A DNA stretch of 64,000 bases from an uncultured Endozoicomonas sp. (GTDB taxonomy: Bacteria; Pseudomonadota; Gammaproteobacteria; Pseudomonadales; Endozoicomonadaceae): contig NZ_CANMAO010000001.1 in the NCBI RefSeq assembly GCF_947495845.1, forward strand, positions 248,001-312,000. Direction: 5' to 3'. Both the position numbers and the translations under genes were made by a program. The notes under the pieces were generated by a model, which worked only from the letters and a program-made list of their open reading frames with translations, did no database searches and was not told where the DNA came from. Of this stretch, positions 1 to 7,930 are shown piece by piece (positions within the stretch are counted from its first letter, which is position 1; each line of letters opens with the position of its first letter).

Positions 1-747
1 ACGATCAATACGACGACCTCAAAGTACATTGAAACCATTCCGTTTATTCCTCCTTACACGGCAGCCATTCCCGGTTTCTATAACACCGAGATGATGGTGT
101 ACCGTGGTTTCTGGATGGTGAGCTGGTTTAAGACGGAGTTTGCTCATTATGAGCAGCGCAAGGCAAAAGAACTTGGGCTGGAGACTGAGCAGCTGTTTGA
201 TGATCTGTTAAATCAGGTGCCTGCTGGTTCCATGGGACTGATGATGCAGCCTTATTGGTCGCCGGGTGTCCGACAACCAGGCCCTGAAGGAAAGGGTGCA
301 TTGATTGGTTTTGGGGATGTGCATAAGCGTGCGCATATTTACCGGGCGATTTTAGAAGGGCTCGCTTACGAGCTTAGATTGGGCAAAGAACAAATAGAAA
401 AACGCAGTCGTGTACCCATCACACGGTTGAGGGTTTCCGGTGGTGGTTCGCAAAGCGATGCGGCTATGCAGCTGACGGCGGATATTTTTGGTATTGCTGC
501 TGAGCGCCCCCATACCTATGAAGCCTCAGGGCTTGGTGCGGCTATCAATTGTGCCGTAGGGCTTGGGGAGTATCCGGATTATCAGACAGCCATCCAGAAT
601 ATGACCCGTAAAGGCGATGTGTTCGAGCCGAACTACCCGACGGTGCAGCTCTATGATCGTTTGTATAAAGAAGTGTATTTACAAATGTATAAGCGGATGA
701 AGCCGCTGTATCAATCCATTCGGGAAATCACCGGATACCCTAAATAG
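1..747 (+). CDS. FGGY-family carbohydrate kinase, C-terminal part
   Basis: The reading frame is open from the first base, so the N-terminal half lies outside the window. FGGY kinases phosphorylate sugars or polyols with ATP in the cytoplasm. The visible part is the second actin-like domain: a Gly-rich 'RVSGGGSQSD' segment that binds ATP in this family, followed by 'EASGLGAAINCAVGLG', typical of the FGGY C-terminal domain. Substrate (xylulose, glycerol, erythritol or other) cannot be decided from this half. It converges with the phoQ-like gene with only four bases between the stops. The first internal ATG at 91 is not the true start, because homologous sequence continues upstream of it. Confidence 0.85.
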   Translation, partial: TINTTTSKYIETIPFIPPYTAAIPGFYNTEMMVYRGFWMVSWFKTEFAHYEQRKAKELGLETEQLFDDLLNQVPAGSMGLMMQPYWSPGVRQPGPEGKGALIGFGDVHKRAHIYRAILEGLAYELRLGKEQIEKRSRVPITRLRVSGGGSQSDAAMQLTADIFGIAAERPHTYEASGLGAAINCAVGLGEYPDYQTAIQNMTRKGDVFEPNYPTVQLYDRLYKEVYLQMYKRMKPLYQSIREITGYPK

Positions 748-751
748 AGAA

Positions 752-2149
752 TCAGGCTTTGGTGGGCAGAATGAGTTTTATTCTGGCGCCACCAAGGCTG
801 GAGTCTTCTATGATGATGTGCCCCTGATAGCCTTCAACCAGATCTTTTACAACGGCCAGTCCGATGCCTTGGCCGGGTTTCTCACAATCAGCCCGTATGC
901 CTCGATGGAATACCTGTTCTCTGTCCTCTTGGTCGATACCTGAACCATCATCATCAATCAAGAGCGTCAGTCGTGCTGGTTGATTGTGTTGTTTTGATTC
1001 AACATAGCCTGTTAGGGAAACCGTGTTGTTACAGAACTTAAAAGCATTGGTCAGCAGGTTGCCCAGCATTTCCAGAAGATCATCTTCATCACCATGGAAA
1101 ATACAGGATGGATCTAAGGCAGTAATAAAGTTGATCTGTTTTCCACTGTATACTTTTTCCAGCGTGGTCTTGAGTTCATTTACTACCGGTTCTACCTGAA
1201 CGGACTGGCGAAGCAGGCCATGATGCCCCGTCACGGATCGGTGCAGATGATAGCCAATAATCTGGTTCATACGTTGTACCTGACTATTAATGTTCTTACA
1301 CAGGTTCACGATTTCAGCTTCATTCGGTGCCTTGCTTTGAATTTTCAAACTGCTGCTGAAGCTTTGTAAAACCGCTAGTGGTGTTTTCAGGCTATGGGCA
1401 AGATCATCCATGGTCGTGCGATATTTTTGTCGCTGCTGCTGTTCTGAGATGATTAGGGTATTAATACTGTCCGTTAGCCGCTTTACCTCGGATGGAAATG
1501 AGCCTTCAATAGAATCACGGTGACCAGATTCAATCTCGCTGATCTGTTCTTCGACTTCCCGAAACGGCTTAAGGCTCCACCAAAGCACCATCCAGCACAC
1601 GGCAACGACCAGTAATACCGCAATAGATACCCACATTCGTAAATGATTTGTGAATATTTCCACAATAGATAGATATTTATTGGCGGGCACCAGGGTGACA
1701 AAGCAGTAACCCGAAGAGCTACTGCCCAGTAAGGTGTCTACCTCGTAGACCAGATAAGTCTTACCATCCATTTCTATTGTTGTGAGTTCGACCCTATGGT
1801 CAAGATCAAAGACAGGCTGGTAATCGATGGGCTTGCCATTGCTGGAAATAGACTGCCAAAGCAGTTTACCGTTAGCACTGAAGATATAACCTCTCAGTAA
1901 GTCACTATTGGGTTTATCAAAACGTTTAACGCCAGTACGCTCTGGCATCAATAATTGACCATCCACTTCTTTCGCCGCCGCTGCCATTAACGCATTGGCG
2001 TTGGAGGCCATCTGCTCGCGAGTGGCTTGATCAATGGTTTCATCAAAAGATTCCAGAACGGAAAGCAGAATCAATGAAAAAGAGAACCCCAGCAAGATAG
2101 ACAGCGCTATGATGGCTCGACTTTTCAAAGAGCCGGTGAGTCTTTTCAT
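752..2149 (-). CDS. phoQ: PhoQ-like sensor histidine kinase
   Basis: This is an inner-membrane sensor kinase of 465 residues. It has an N-terminal membrane helix near residues 11-31, a periplasmic sensor domain, a second helix near 172-192, a HAMP-like stretch, a DHp domain with the H-box 'DLAHSLKTPLAVLQ', and a HATPase domain with N-box 'LGNLLTNAFKFC' and 'GQGIGLAVVKDLV'. The H-box wording is that of PhoQ proteins, which sense Mg2+, acid pH or cationic peptides in enterics. The ligand here is inferred only. The start codon overlaps the stop of the upstream response regulator by four bases (ATGA), so the pair is translationally coupled. Confidence 0.85.
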   Translation of the reverse strand: MKRLTGSLKSRAIIALSILLGFSFSLILLSVLESFDETIDQATREQMASNANALMAAAAKEVDGQLLMPERTGVKRFDKPNSDLLRGYIFSANGKLLWQSISSNGKPIDYQPVFDLDHRVELTTIEMDGKTYLVYEVDTLLGSSSSGYCFVTLVPANKYLSIVEIFTNHLRMWVSIAVLLVVAVCWMVLWWSLKPFREVEEQISEIESGHRDSIEGSFPSEVKRLTDSINTLIISEQQQRQKYRTTMDDLAHSLKTPLAVLQSFSSSLKIQSKAPNEAEIVNLCKNINSQVQRMNQIIGYHLHRSVTGHHGLLRQSVQVEPVVNELKTTLEKVYSGKQINFITALDPSCIFHGDEDDLLEMLGNLLTNAFKFCNNTVSLTGYVESKQHNQPARLTLLIDDDGSGIDQEDREQVFHRGIRADCEKPGQGIGLAVVKDLVEGYQGHIIIEDSSLGGARIKLILPTKA

Positions 2150-2817
2150 GGTAAATCAAACCGGTAGCCTTTGCTTCTCACCGTCACTATTGGGTTAAAG
2201 CCAGCGTGTTCATTGATTTTTTTGCGCAGTCGGTTAATTAGCACTTCCAGCACATTACTCTCAGGGCTATGGTCTGCGCCGTACAGTTGATTTTGCAGAG
2301 CGGCTCTGGAAAGCACCTTATTTTGATTACGCAGAAAGAGCTCGAAACAGGTAAATTCGTAACTGGTAAGAGCAACGGGTTCTTCATTAATAAAGAATTG
2401 TTTGGACAGTGTATCTAGCTTGAAAGGTCCCGCCTCCATTGCCGGTTTGGAGAAACCTGCACTTCGTCGTATGAGTGCATTAATCCGAGCCTTCAACTCT
2501 TCGAGTTCAAAGGGCTTTACCAGATAGTCATCCGCGCCGGCATTCAGACTGGTGACTTTATCTCGCCAGTTATCCCTTGCGGTGAGTACCAGAATCGGTG
2601 TCGTTAACCCTTCCTTTCGAGCTTTTTCAATCATCTGGACGCCATCAAGGCCAGGAAGCCCCAGGTCAACAATGGCGATATCCGGTTTAAATCCCCGGAG
2701 GAAGTGAAGGCCGGTTTCACCACTGTCGGCTTCGAAGGTATTGTAGCCTTCCTCTTTCAACTGATAGCCCAGATGATGGCGCAGCAGCGCCTCATCTTCC
2801 ACCACAAGTACATTCAT
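2146..2817 (-). CDS. phoP: PhoP-like OmpR-family response regulator
   Basis: This DNA-binding response regulator has 223 residues, the usual OmpR/PhoP length. The receiver domain has the acidic pair 'VEDE', the phospho-acceptor Asp in 'IAIVDLGLPG' near residue 51, and the conserved Lys in 'DDYLVKPFE'. The C-terminal winged helix ends with 'INRLRKKI...VRSKGYRF'. It is preceded by an AAGGAG ribosome site and sits between a small lipoprotein gene (12 bases upstream) and its cognate kinase, so the three probably form one transcript. Direct targets cannot be read from the sequence. Confidence 0.88.
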   Translation of the reverse strand: MNVLVVEDEALLRHHLGYQLKEEGYNTFEADSGETGLHFLRGFKPDIAIVDLGLPGLDGVQMIEKARKEGLTTPILVLTARDNWRDKVTSLNAGADDYLVKPFELEELKARINALIRRSAGFSKPAMEAGPFKLDTLSKQFFINEEPVALTSYEFTCFELFLRNQNKVLSRAALQNQLYGADHSPESNVLEVLINRLRKKINEHAGFNPIVTVRSKGYRFDLP

Positions 2818-2829
2818 GGATTCGGCTCC

Positions 2830-3222
2830 TTAAAGGTAGGGCAGCTCTTTACACTGGTAATACGTCGCTCGTAGTTTGTCTCCATAGTTTAGATCGATGA
2901 TACCGAATAGCATTTTTTTGGGTGGAATATAGAAGTGAACGTAGTTGGCGGATTTGTTCTCTGCAAGTGCCAGCATTTTTTCAGAGTTTGCGTAAGCATT
3001 CATCATCATGCCAGTGTCGGTATAACGTTCGATCAAGCTTTGCTCAAGCTCTTCGTTATGAACCATCACACATTCTGATTCGGGCTTGGGAGGAAATTGA
3101 CCAATGGCGACCTGATCACCACTTTCTGTGTATCTCAGAGTTGTGGTTAGCGTAGTGCAACCGGCAAGCAGGAAGATGACGGCAAAGAGAGTAAGTATGT
3201 GTTTTAGACTGAGATTGATCAT
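2830..3222 (-). CDS. Small lipoprotein in the phoPQ transcript
   Basis: The 130-residue product begins with a hydrophobic signal sequence ending in the lipobox 'LLAGC', so it is predicted to be lipid-anchored on the cysteine near residue 22. The mature part is about 108 residues, mixed alpha/beta in character, and I do not recognise a family. It is the first gene of the lipoprotein-phoP-phoQ set. A role as an envelope accessory of the two-component system is possible from context only. Confidence 0.7.
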   Translation of the reverse strand: MINLSLKHILTLFAVIFLLAGCTTLTTTLRYTESGDQVAIGQFPPKPESECVMVHNEELEQSLIERYTDTGMMMNAYANSEKMLALAENKSANYVHFYIPPKKMLFGIIDLNYGDKLRATYYQCKELPYL

Positions 3223-3343
3223 AATAGACGACGGAGTTTGATTTCGGTAGGTAGATATTAGGGATTATAGTTGCTGTGCTTTTATTCGATGGTTAAATCA
3301 ATTTGTTGGTATATGTTGAGCAGTGGATAGGTGTTTGAATAAA

Positions 3344-3390
3344 GCCAGCCCCAGCCCGAACAAGGTTCGGGTTTGCATCCGGAGGCTGGC
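3344..3390 (-). terminator. Hairpin terminator after the outer-membrane protein gene
   Basis: On the minus strand, GCCAGCC pairs with GGCTGGC, enclosing a second perfect stem CCCGAAC/GTTCGGG, and is followed by TTTATT. It lies about 50 bases after the stop of the barrel gene at 3443. Confidence 0.55.
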
Positions 3391-3420
3391 AATCTCCCGT
3401 CCGGGGTTGGGAGATTTTTT
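3391..3420 (+). terminator. Terminator-like hairpin on the plus strand
   Basis: AATCTCCC pairs with GGGAGATT and is followed by six T residues when read on the plus strand. No plus-strand gene lies directly upstream. It may block antisense transcription into the barrel gene, or together with the neighbouring hairpin form a structured 3' end for the minus-strand transcript. Confidence 0.4.
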
Positions 3421-3442
3421 GACAGCGTTGTCTTAACTCAAA

Positions 3443-4162
3443 TTAGAAGTGGTAGCTGACAGTCATGTAAGGCATTTTCTGGGATTTCTGTTTGAAAGTT
3501 GACTTGATGCTATCGCCGTCGTCTCCAGGAAAGCTGATGCTTGCTTTGTTATTTGTACGAGCATATCTATATCCAAGTTCCGCAGAGAAGTTGTCAGTAA
3601 ATTCTTGGATTACACCAAATTGAACGCCGTAAATATAACCGGTGTCTTTCTTGGATTTTGACATTGATCCACTTTCATCGGGATTACCGTGATCAATGTG
3701 TGTGAATGTCGATTTTACTTCCATTTTGTTGAGGCCTAGAGTACCACCAGCAAAATATTTTGTATTTTTCATGCTAAAGAGATTGTCGACATAATCCATA
3801 GACAGGCTTAATTCGGTGTTTTTGATTTTTCCACCTTTTAGTGTGTCTGTAGTCTTCTTGTCTTCATCAGTAAAAAGCGTTTTCTCTCCACCTGCGCTGT
3901 TTCTTGCAGCGTTAATATATACGCGAATATTATCATTCACGAACTTACCGGCTCTCAGTCCAAAATAGTTATCACTGGATGATACTCCAGGAGTTTTAAG
4001 GCTTTCGCTAGTACCATCTTTTTCAACCGCAGTCATTTTTGTGTCGGATTTTATCTTAGCTTTACCAACAGTCCCACCAACAAACCAATCATCAGCCATT
4101 ACACCGGAGGAAGCCATTAATACAGAAGAAGCAATCAGTGCAGAAGCAATAGGTTTTAACAT
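3443..4162 (-). CDS. Small outer-membrane beta-barrel protein
   Basis: This 239-residue protein has a classic signal peptide ('MLKPIASALIASSVLMASSGVMA') and a mature chain of alternating hydrophobic and polar strands. It ends in '...PYMTVSYHF', a C-terminal aromatic residue typical of barrels recognised by the BAM complex. The length fits an eight-stranded OmpW/OmpA-like or opacity-type porin. Extracellular loops are Lys/Asp/Ser-rich. It is monocistronic, with its own terminator. Specific function is unknown. Confidence 0.75.
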   Translation of the reverse strand: MLKPIASALIASSVLMASSGVMADDWFVGGTVGKAKIKSDTKMTAVEKDGTSESLKTPGVSSSDNYFGLRAGKFVNDNIRVYINAARNSAGGEKTLFTDEDKKTTDTLKGGKIKNTELSLSMDYVDNLFSMKNTKYFAGGTLGLNKMEVKSTFTHIDHGNPDESGSMSKSKKDTGYIYGVQFGVIQEFTDNFSAELGYRYARTNNKASISFPGDDGDSIKSTFKQKSQKMPYMTVSYHF

Positions 4163-4492
4163 ATGAATTACCCAAGTTGTTCAAGCAGAAAGTCATCGAT
4201 GTGAATTTATCTGCCATCATTGTGTTAAGTGTTGTCTGGTGGTTAATTAACATTCCTGTCAATAAACGCTGCAATCCAATACTGCTTTAATTAAGAAAAG
4301 CTTTTTTGCAAACACCATGTACCGTTTTGGTGAGGCCATTATGCACAGCCAACCTTAATGGTTTATTAATAAAAAATGGGTTGTGGATAAAATGGGGGGT
4401 ATTGACTAGGGCTGCACGTGGTTCTGCGTAGGTTTGTTGATTTTAGCTTTGTTTTCATCCTCTGGCGTTGTCGCTAAACCCTCTAGCTTTGG

Positions 4493-4728
4493 CTCCCATG
4501 CTTTGCGTGGGAGCCGGAAATTCTGATGTTTAGGGTATGCATTCCCACGGAGAACCGAGGATGTCGCAAAAGGTATATTGATAAGGATAAAACACTTAGT
4601 CGTCATCTCCGCGCAGGCGGAGATCCACTGTTCGTGGTGGGTTCCCGCCTACGCGGGAAAGACGATATTAGAATATTTAGCCCTTTTCACCCTTTCGCGA
4701 CAACCTCAGGACCGTGGGAACGAGGTTG
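4493..4728. repeat. Cluster of palindromic intergenic repeats
   Basis: No gene is supported between the barrel gene promoter region and 4746. The stretch holds three palindromic units. First, the hairpin CTCCCA/TGGGAG at 4493-4513, leading into a GGTATGCATTCCCACG-like segment near 4534-4560. Second, a unit at 4601-4665 with paired hairpins CTCCGC/GCGGAG and TTCCCGC/GCGGGAA. Third, a fragment at 4701-4728 ending GTGGGAACGAGG. The first and third match the repeat at 53461-53531. Confidence 0.7.
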
Positions 4729-4745
4729 GGTTAAGCTTTGACTAT

Positions 4746-5675
4746 TTAAACGCGCTGCTGAAGCCAGGCCATTAAATCATCAAATACTTCCTGCTTATTG
4801 GTTTCGTTAAACAACTCATGTCTAGCATCTTTGTAGAGCTTTAACTGTGATTCTTGGTGACCAGAATCCAGCCAGGCTTTATGCAATTGCTTTAAACCGT
4901 TTGGAGCGCTGACCGGGTCTTTATCGCCACCAATAATCAGCACAGGAAGGTTCTTATCAATTTTCTCAAGCGTGGTTGTAGAGCATATTTCATAAAGCCC
5001 ATCAAAAACATCGCTCCAAAGTTGATTTGAACAACGGAAGCCACACAGAGGGTCATCAACGTATTGCTGAACGGATTCAGGATTTCTGCTCAACCAATCA
5101 AACTCAGTTTTATTTGGTTTAAACTGTCGGTTAAAACCAGCAAACGTCAGTTGATTAATAATGGCGCTGTGTCCAACACCTCCCTGACGCCAAACCTCAA
5201 ATTTTGCAACCAGTCTTGCCAGCATTAACAGTGGCGTAGGAACAAAGTTTGAGCCAGAAAGAATTACACCCTGAACCTTCGGGTTATAACGATTGAGGTA
5301 GCCCTGCAGAATATAACTGCCCATGCTGTGACCCAATAAAAACAGAGGCTGACCGGGATAATGTTCCTCGATATATTCCACCATCTGTTTTGTATCGAGA
5401 ATGACATGTTTCCAACCATTTGCACCAAACTCACCGGCGGTGGCATGGTTGTTTTCAATAGCAGCGCCATGACCTCGATGATCATGGGCCAGCACGTTAA
5501 AACCAATGGCATTTAGCTGTTTGGCCAGCTTATCATAGCGGGCGCTGTGTTCACCCATGCCGTGGCTGATATGAATAACGCCCTTTGATGACTGGTCCGT
5601 CTTCCAGCAGTAAACAGGAATGGTGTGTTCATTGTTCGTCGATGGCAGTAAAAACTCAGGTTTCGGGTATGACAT
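4746..5675 (-). CDS. Alpha/beta hydrolase, monoacylglycerol-lipase/lysophospholipase type
   Basis: This is a cytosolic serine hydrolase of about 309 residues. It has the oxyanion region 'HISHGMGEHSARY', the nucleophile elbow 'LGHSMGSY', a later acid in 'IIGGDKDPVS' and a catalytic His near 'DARHELFNE', the layout of Hydrolase_4/PldB-like lipases. An in-frame ATG lies 21 bases upstream at 5696, but the start at 5675 is preceded by GAGAAG at good spacing and begins 'MSYPKPEF', so I prefer it. Likely substrates are monoacylglycerols or lysophospholipids. The specificity is not visible. Confidence 0.8.
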   Translation of the reverse strand: MSYPKPEFLLPSTNNEHTIPVYCWKTDQSSKGVIHISHGMGEHSARYDKLAKQLNAIGFNVLAHDHRGHGAAIENNHATAGEFGANGWKHVILDTKQMVEYIEEHYPGQPLFLLGHSMGSYILQGYLNRYNPKVQGVILSGSNFVPTPLLMLARLVAKFEVWRQGGVGHSAIINQLTFAGFNRQFKPNKTEFDWLSRNPESVQQYVDDPLCGFRCSNQLWSDVFDGLYEICSTTTLEKIDKNLPVLIIGGDKDPVSAPNGLKQLHKAWLDSGHQESQLKLYKDARHELFNETNKQEVFDDLMAWLQQRV

Positions 5676-5724
5676 ATTCTTCTCGTTATCAGGCATCCGG
5701 AAATTCAGAGAGTAAAGGCGTTAT

Positions 5725-5879
5725 ATACCAATTCTGCTTTTCAATTATGGGCTGTGCAGCCATTTTGAGCGACTGGATCTGCGTTGAAGCTCCTCACCAT
5801 AGCTATGCCTCGTCACTTCGCCTTGCCCAGTCCCTCAAAATAACTTGCTCACTCCAAAATTTAAAAGCGCCATTGGTAT
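5725..5879. repeat. MITE-like palindromic element
   Basis: This 155 bp non-coding unit begins ATACCAATTCTGCTTTT and ends AAAAGCGCCATTGGTAT, inverted termini with few mismatches. Its interior is palindromic (CATAGCTATG). It has no ORF of note and lies between the divergent hydrolase and fadD genes, so the fadD promoter lies within it or to its right. Confidence 0.65.
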
Positions 5880-6038
5880 TATTTTCCACTAGTCGTCTAC
5901 CAGCAAAGCCAGAAAACTGGTAATCTCAGCCTCATTTTTTCACCTAGTGAACACCACTGTTATAAACGACAGGTCAAACAATTTGCGAGCTAGTTTAATA
6001 CCTTTACAGCTTCATCAGGGATGCAGGAGGCTGATTCC

Positions 6039-7739
6039 ATGATCGCCGGATTCTGGAAAGACAAGTACCCGGAAGGCATTCCTGCAACCATTGATGTCGG
6101 GCAGTATCGCTCAATTATCGATGTTCTGGAATACAGTACCCGTAAGTTTGCTGACAAACCAGCGTTCAGCAATATGGGCCACGAGCTGACCTACAGTCGT
6201 CTGTTTGAACTCAGTGGACACTTTTGCAGCTATCTGCAGAACCATACTGATTTGCGCCCCGGTGACCGTATTGCCATTATGCTGCCTAATGTGTTGCAGT
6301 TTCCGGTGGCGGTGTTTGGCGCTCTTCGTGCAGGCTTAATTGTGGTGAACACCAACCCGTTGTATACCGAGCGGGAAATGGAACACCAATTCCGGGATTC
6401 TGGCGCGAAAGCGCTGGTGGTTCTGGCGAACATGGCCAATATGGCTGAAAAGGTGTTGTCCAAAACAGCCATCAAGCATGTGATTGTCACTCAGGTTGGC
6501 GATATGCTGCCTGTTATTAAGCGCACCGTTGTCAATCTTGTGGTGCGCCATGTTAAGAAAATGGTGCCAGAATACTCACTGCCTAGTGCGGTGTCGTTCA
6601 ATGCGGTTCTGCGCCGCGGTGCACTTCATCATTGTGTGGATGCCCGTCGAGAAAACGACGATGTCGCTATACTGCAGTACACCGGTGGCACAACGGGTGT
6701 GGCAAAAGGTGCGATGCTAACCCACAAGAATATTCTGAGTAATATGTTTCAGGTTAAGGCGCTGGTGGGCGGCAACCTGAAAGAAGGCGAAGAACTGATT
6801 ATTGCGCCCTTGCCGCTGTACCATATCTTTGCTTTTACAGTGCACTGCATGGTGGCGACGCTTCTGGGCGCACACAATATGTTGATCACCAATCCCCGGG
6901 ATATGAAGTCGTTTATTAAAGACTTGACCGGCAAGCCTTTCAGCATGTTTATTGGTTTAAACACGTTGTTTGTTGGGTTGATGAATCAGGAAGCGTTTCG
7001 TAAGTTGGATTTTTCCTGGTTGAAAAACACCATCTCCGGTGGCATGGCCTTACAGTTGGATACAGCGGAACGTTGGGAACAAGTAACCGGCTGTCGTGTT
7101 TGTGAAGGTTATGGCATGACCGAAACATCTCCGGTAGTGACCATCAACCCGCTGGCCAAAATCAAACTGGGAACCATTGGTTTGCCAGTGCCTTCCTGTG
7201 AGCTTAAGACCATTGATGGTGATGATAACGATTTGCCGATGGGTGAAATTGGTGAGTTGTGCATCAAAGGTCCGAACGTGATGAAGGGCTACTGGCAGAG
7301 TGAAGAAGCCACTGCTGAAGTGATGATTAATGGTTGGCTGAAGACCGGTGACGTTGCTCATATTGATGAAGAAGGTTATGTCACGATTGTTGATCGTAAG
7401 AAAAACATGATCTGCATTTCTGGTTTTAACGTTTATCCTAATGAGCTCGAAGATGTATTGACCGCTCATCCAGATGTAATTCAATGCGCTGCAATTGGCG
7501 TGCCGGATAAACGATCGGGTGAAGCCATTAAGATGTTTGTGGTATCCACTAACCCGGATTTGACCAGCGAAGAAGTGATTCAATTCTTCCGGAAAAATCT
7601 GACCGGCTATAAAATCCCGAGACTGGTTGAGTTTCGTGACGAACTGCCAACCACCAGTGTGGGGAAAATTCTCCATCGTCAGCTGCGTGACGAAGAACTG
7701 GCGTTCGTAAACGTTAATCGCTATACGATTGACGTATAA
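6039..7739 (+). CDS. fadD: Long-chain fatty acid-CoA ligase
   Basis: FadD activates long-chain fatty acids to acyl-CoA (ATP to AMP) at the inner membrane, feeding beta-oxidation. The protein is colinear with E. coli FadD, including 'YTGGTTGVAKGAMLTH' (AMP/phosphate loop), 'LPLYHIFAFT', 'GYGMTETSPVV' and the FadD-type signature 'NGWLKTGDVAHIDEEG'. It ends with 'TSVGKILHRQLRDE', carrying the catalytic Lys. An upstream ATG exists at 6021, but the ATG at 6039 sits eight bases after a perfect AGGAGG, giving 566 residues, close to the family norm of about 560. It is monocistronic, with a terminator at 7874. Confidence 0.95.
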   Translation: MIAGFWKDKYPEGIPATIDVGQYRSIIDVLEYSTRKFADKPAFSNMGHELTYSRLFELSGHFCSYLQNHTDLRPGDRIAIMLPNVLQFPVAVFGALRAGLIVVNTNPLYTEREMEHQFRDSGAKALVVLANMANMAEKVLSKTAIKHVIVTQVGDMLPVIKRTVVNLVVRHVKKMVPEYSLPSAVSFNAVLRRGALHHCVDARRENDDVAILQYTGGTTGVAKGAMLTHKNILSNMFQVKALVGGNLKEGEELIIAPLPLYHIFAFTVHCMVATLLGAHNMLITNPRDMKSFIKDLTGKPFSMFIGLNTLFVGLMNQEAFRKLDFSWLKNTISGGMALQLDTAERWEQVTGCRVCEGYGMTETSPVVTINPLAKIKLGTIGLPVPSCELKTIDGDDNDLPMGEIGELCIKGPNVMKGYWQSEEATAEVMINGWLKTGDVAHIDEEGYVTIVDRKKNMICISGFNVYPNELEDVLTAHPDVIQCAAIGVPDKRSGEAIKMFVVSTNPDLTSEEVIQFFRKNLTGYKIPRLVEFRDELPTTSVGKILHRQLRDEELAFVNVNRYTIDV

Positions 7740-7861
7740 GTAAGCGGATAGGGGGCAAGAAAAAATACGAGATAATTCGTTCATCCTGAGCTTGTCGAAG
7801 GATTGTAGCAACGCACTTCGACAGGCTCAGCACGAACGGTGGTACGTTTTAATGCCGCTTA
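7740..7861. repeat. REP-type inverted repeat nested in a second inverted repeat
   Basis: The core is the widespread repeat CGTTCATCCTGAGCTTGTCG...CGACAGGCTCAGCACGAACG, arms 7778-7800 and 7816-7838. It is bracketed by GTAAGCGG at the left and CCGCTTAC at the right, so the whole unit folds back on itself. It lies between fadD and its terminator. Confidence 0.7.
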
Positions 7862-7873
7862 CCTAAAGAATAG

Positions 7874-7899
7874 AAGCGACCATTTCCGGTCGCTTTTTT
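7874..7899 (+). terminator. Rho-independent terminator after fadD
   Basis: AAGCGACC and GGTCGCTT form a perfect eight-base stem with a six-base loop, followed by a run of T residues. It ends about 30 bases before the hrpA start. Confidence 0.8.
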
Positions 7900-7930
7900 C
7901 CATCACGATGTAATTACTGGAGTATCCGGC

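Noticed and set aside
91-747. Start of the FGGY kinase at position 91
   Set aside because: The frame is open to base 1 with plausible family sequence, so this is an internal Met of a truncated gene.
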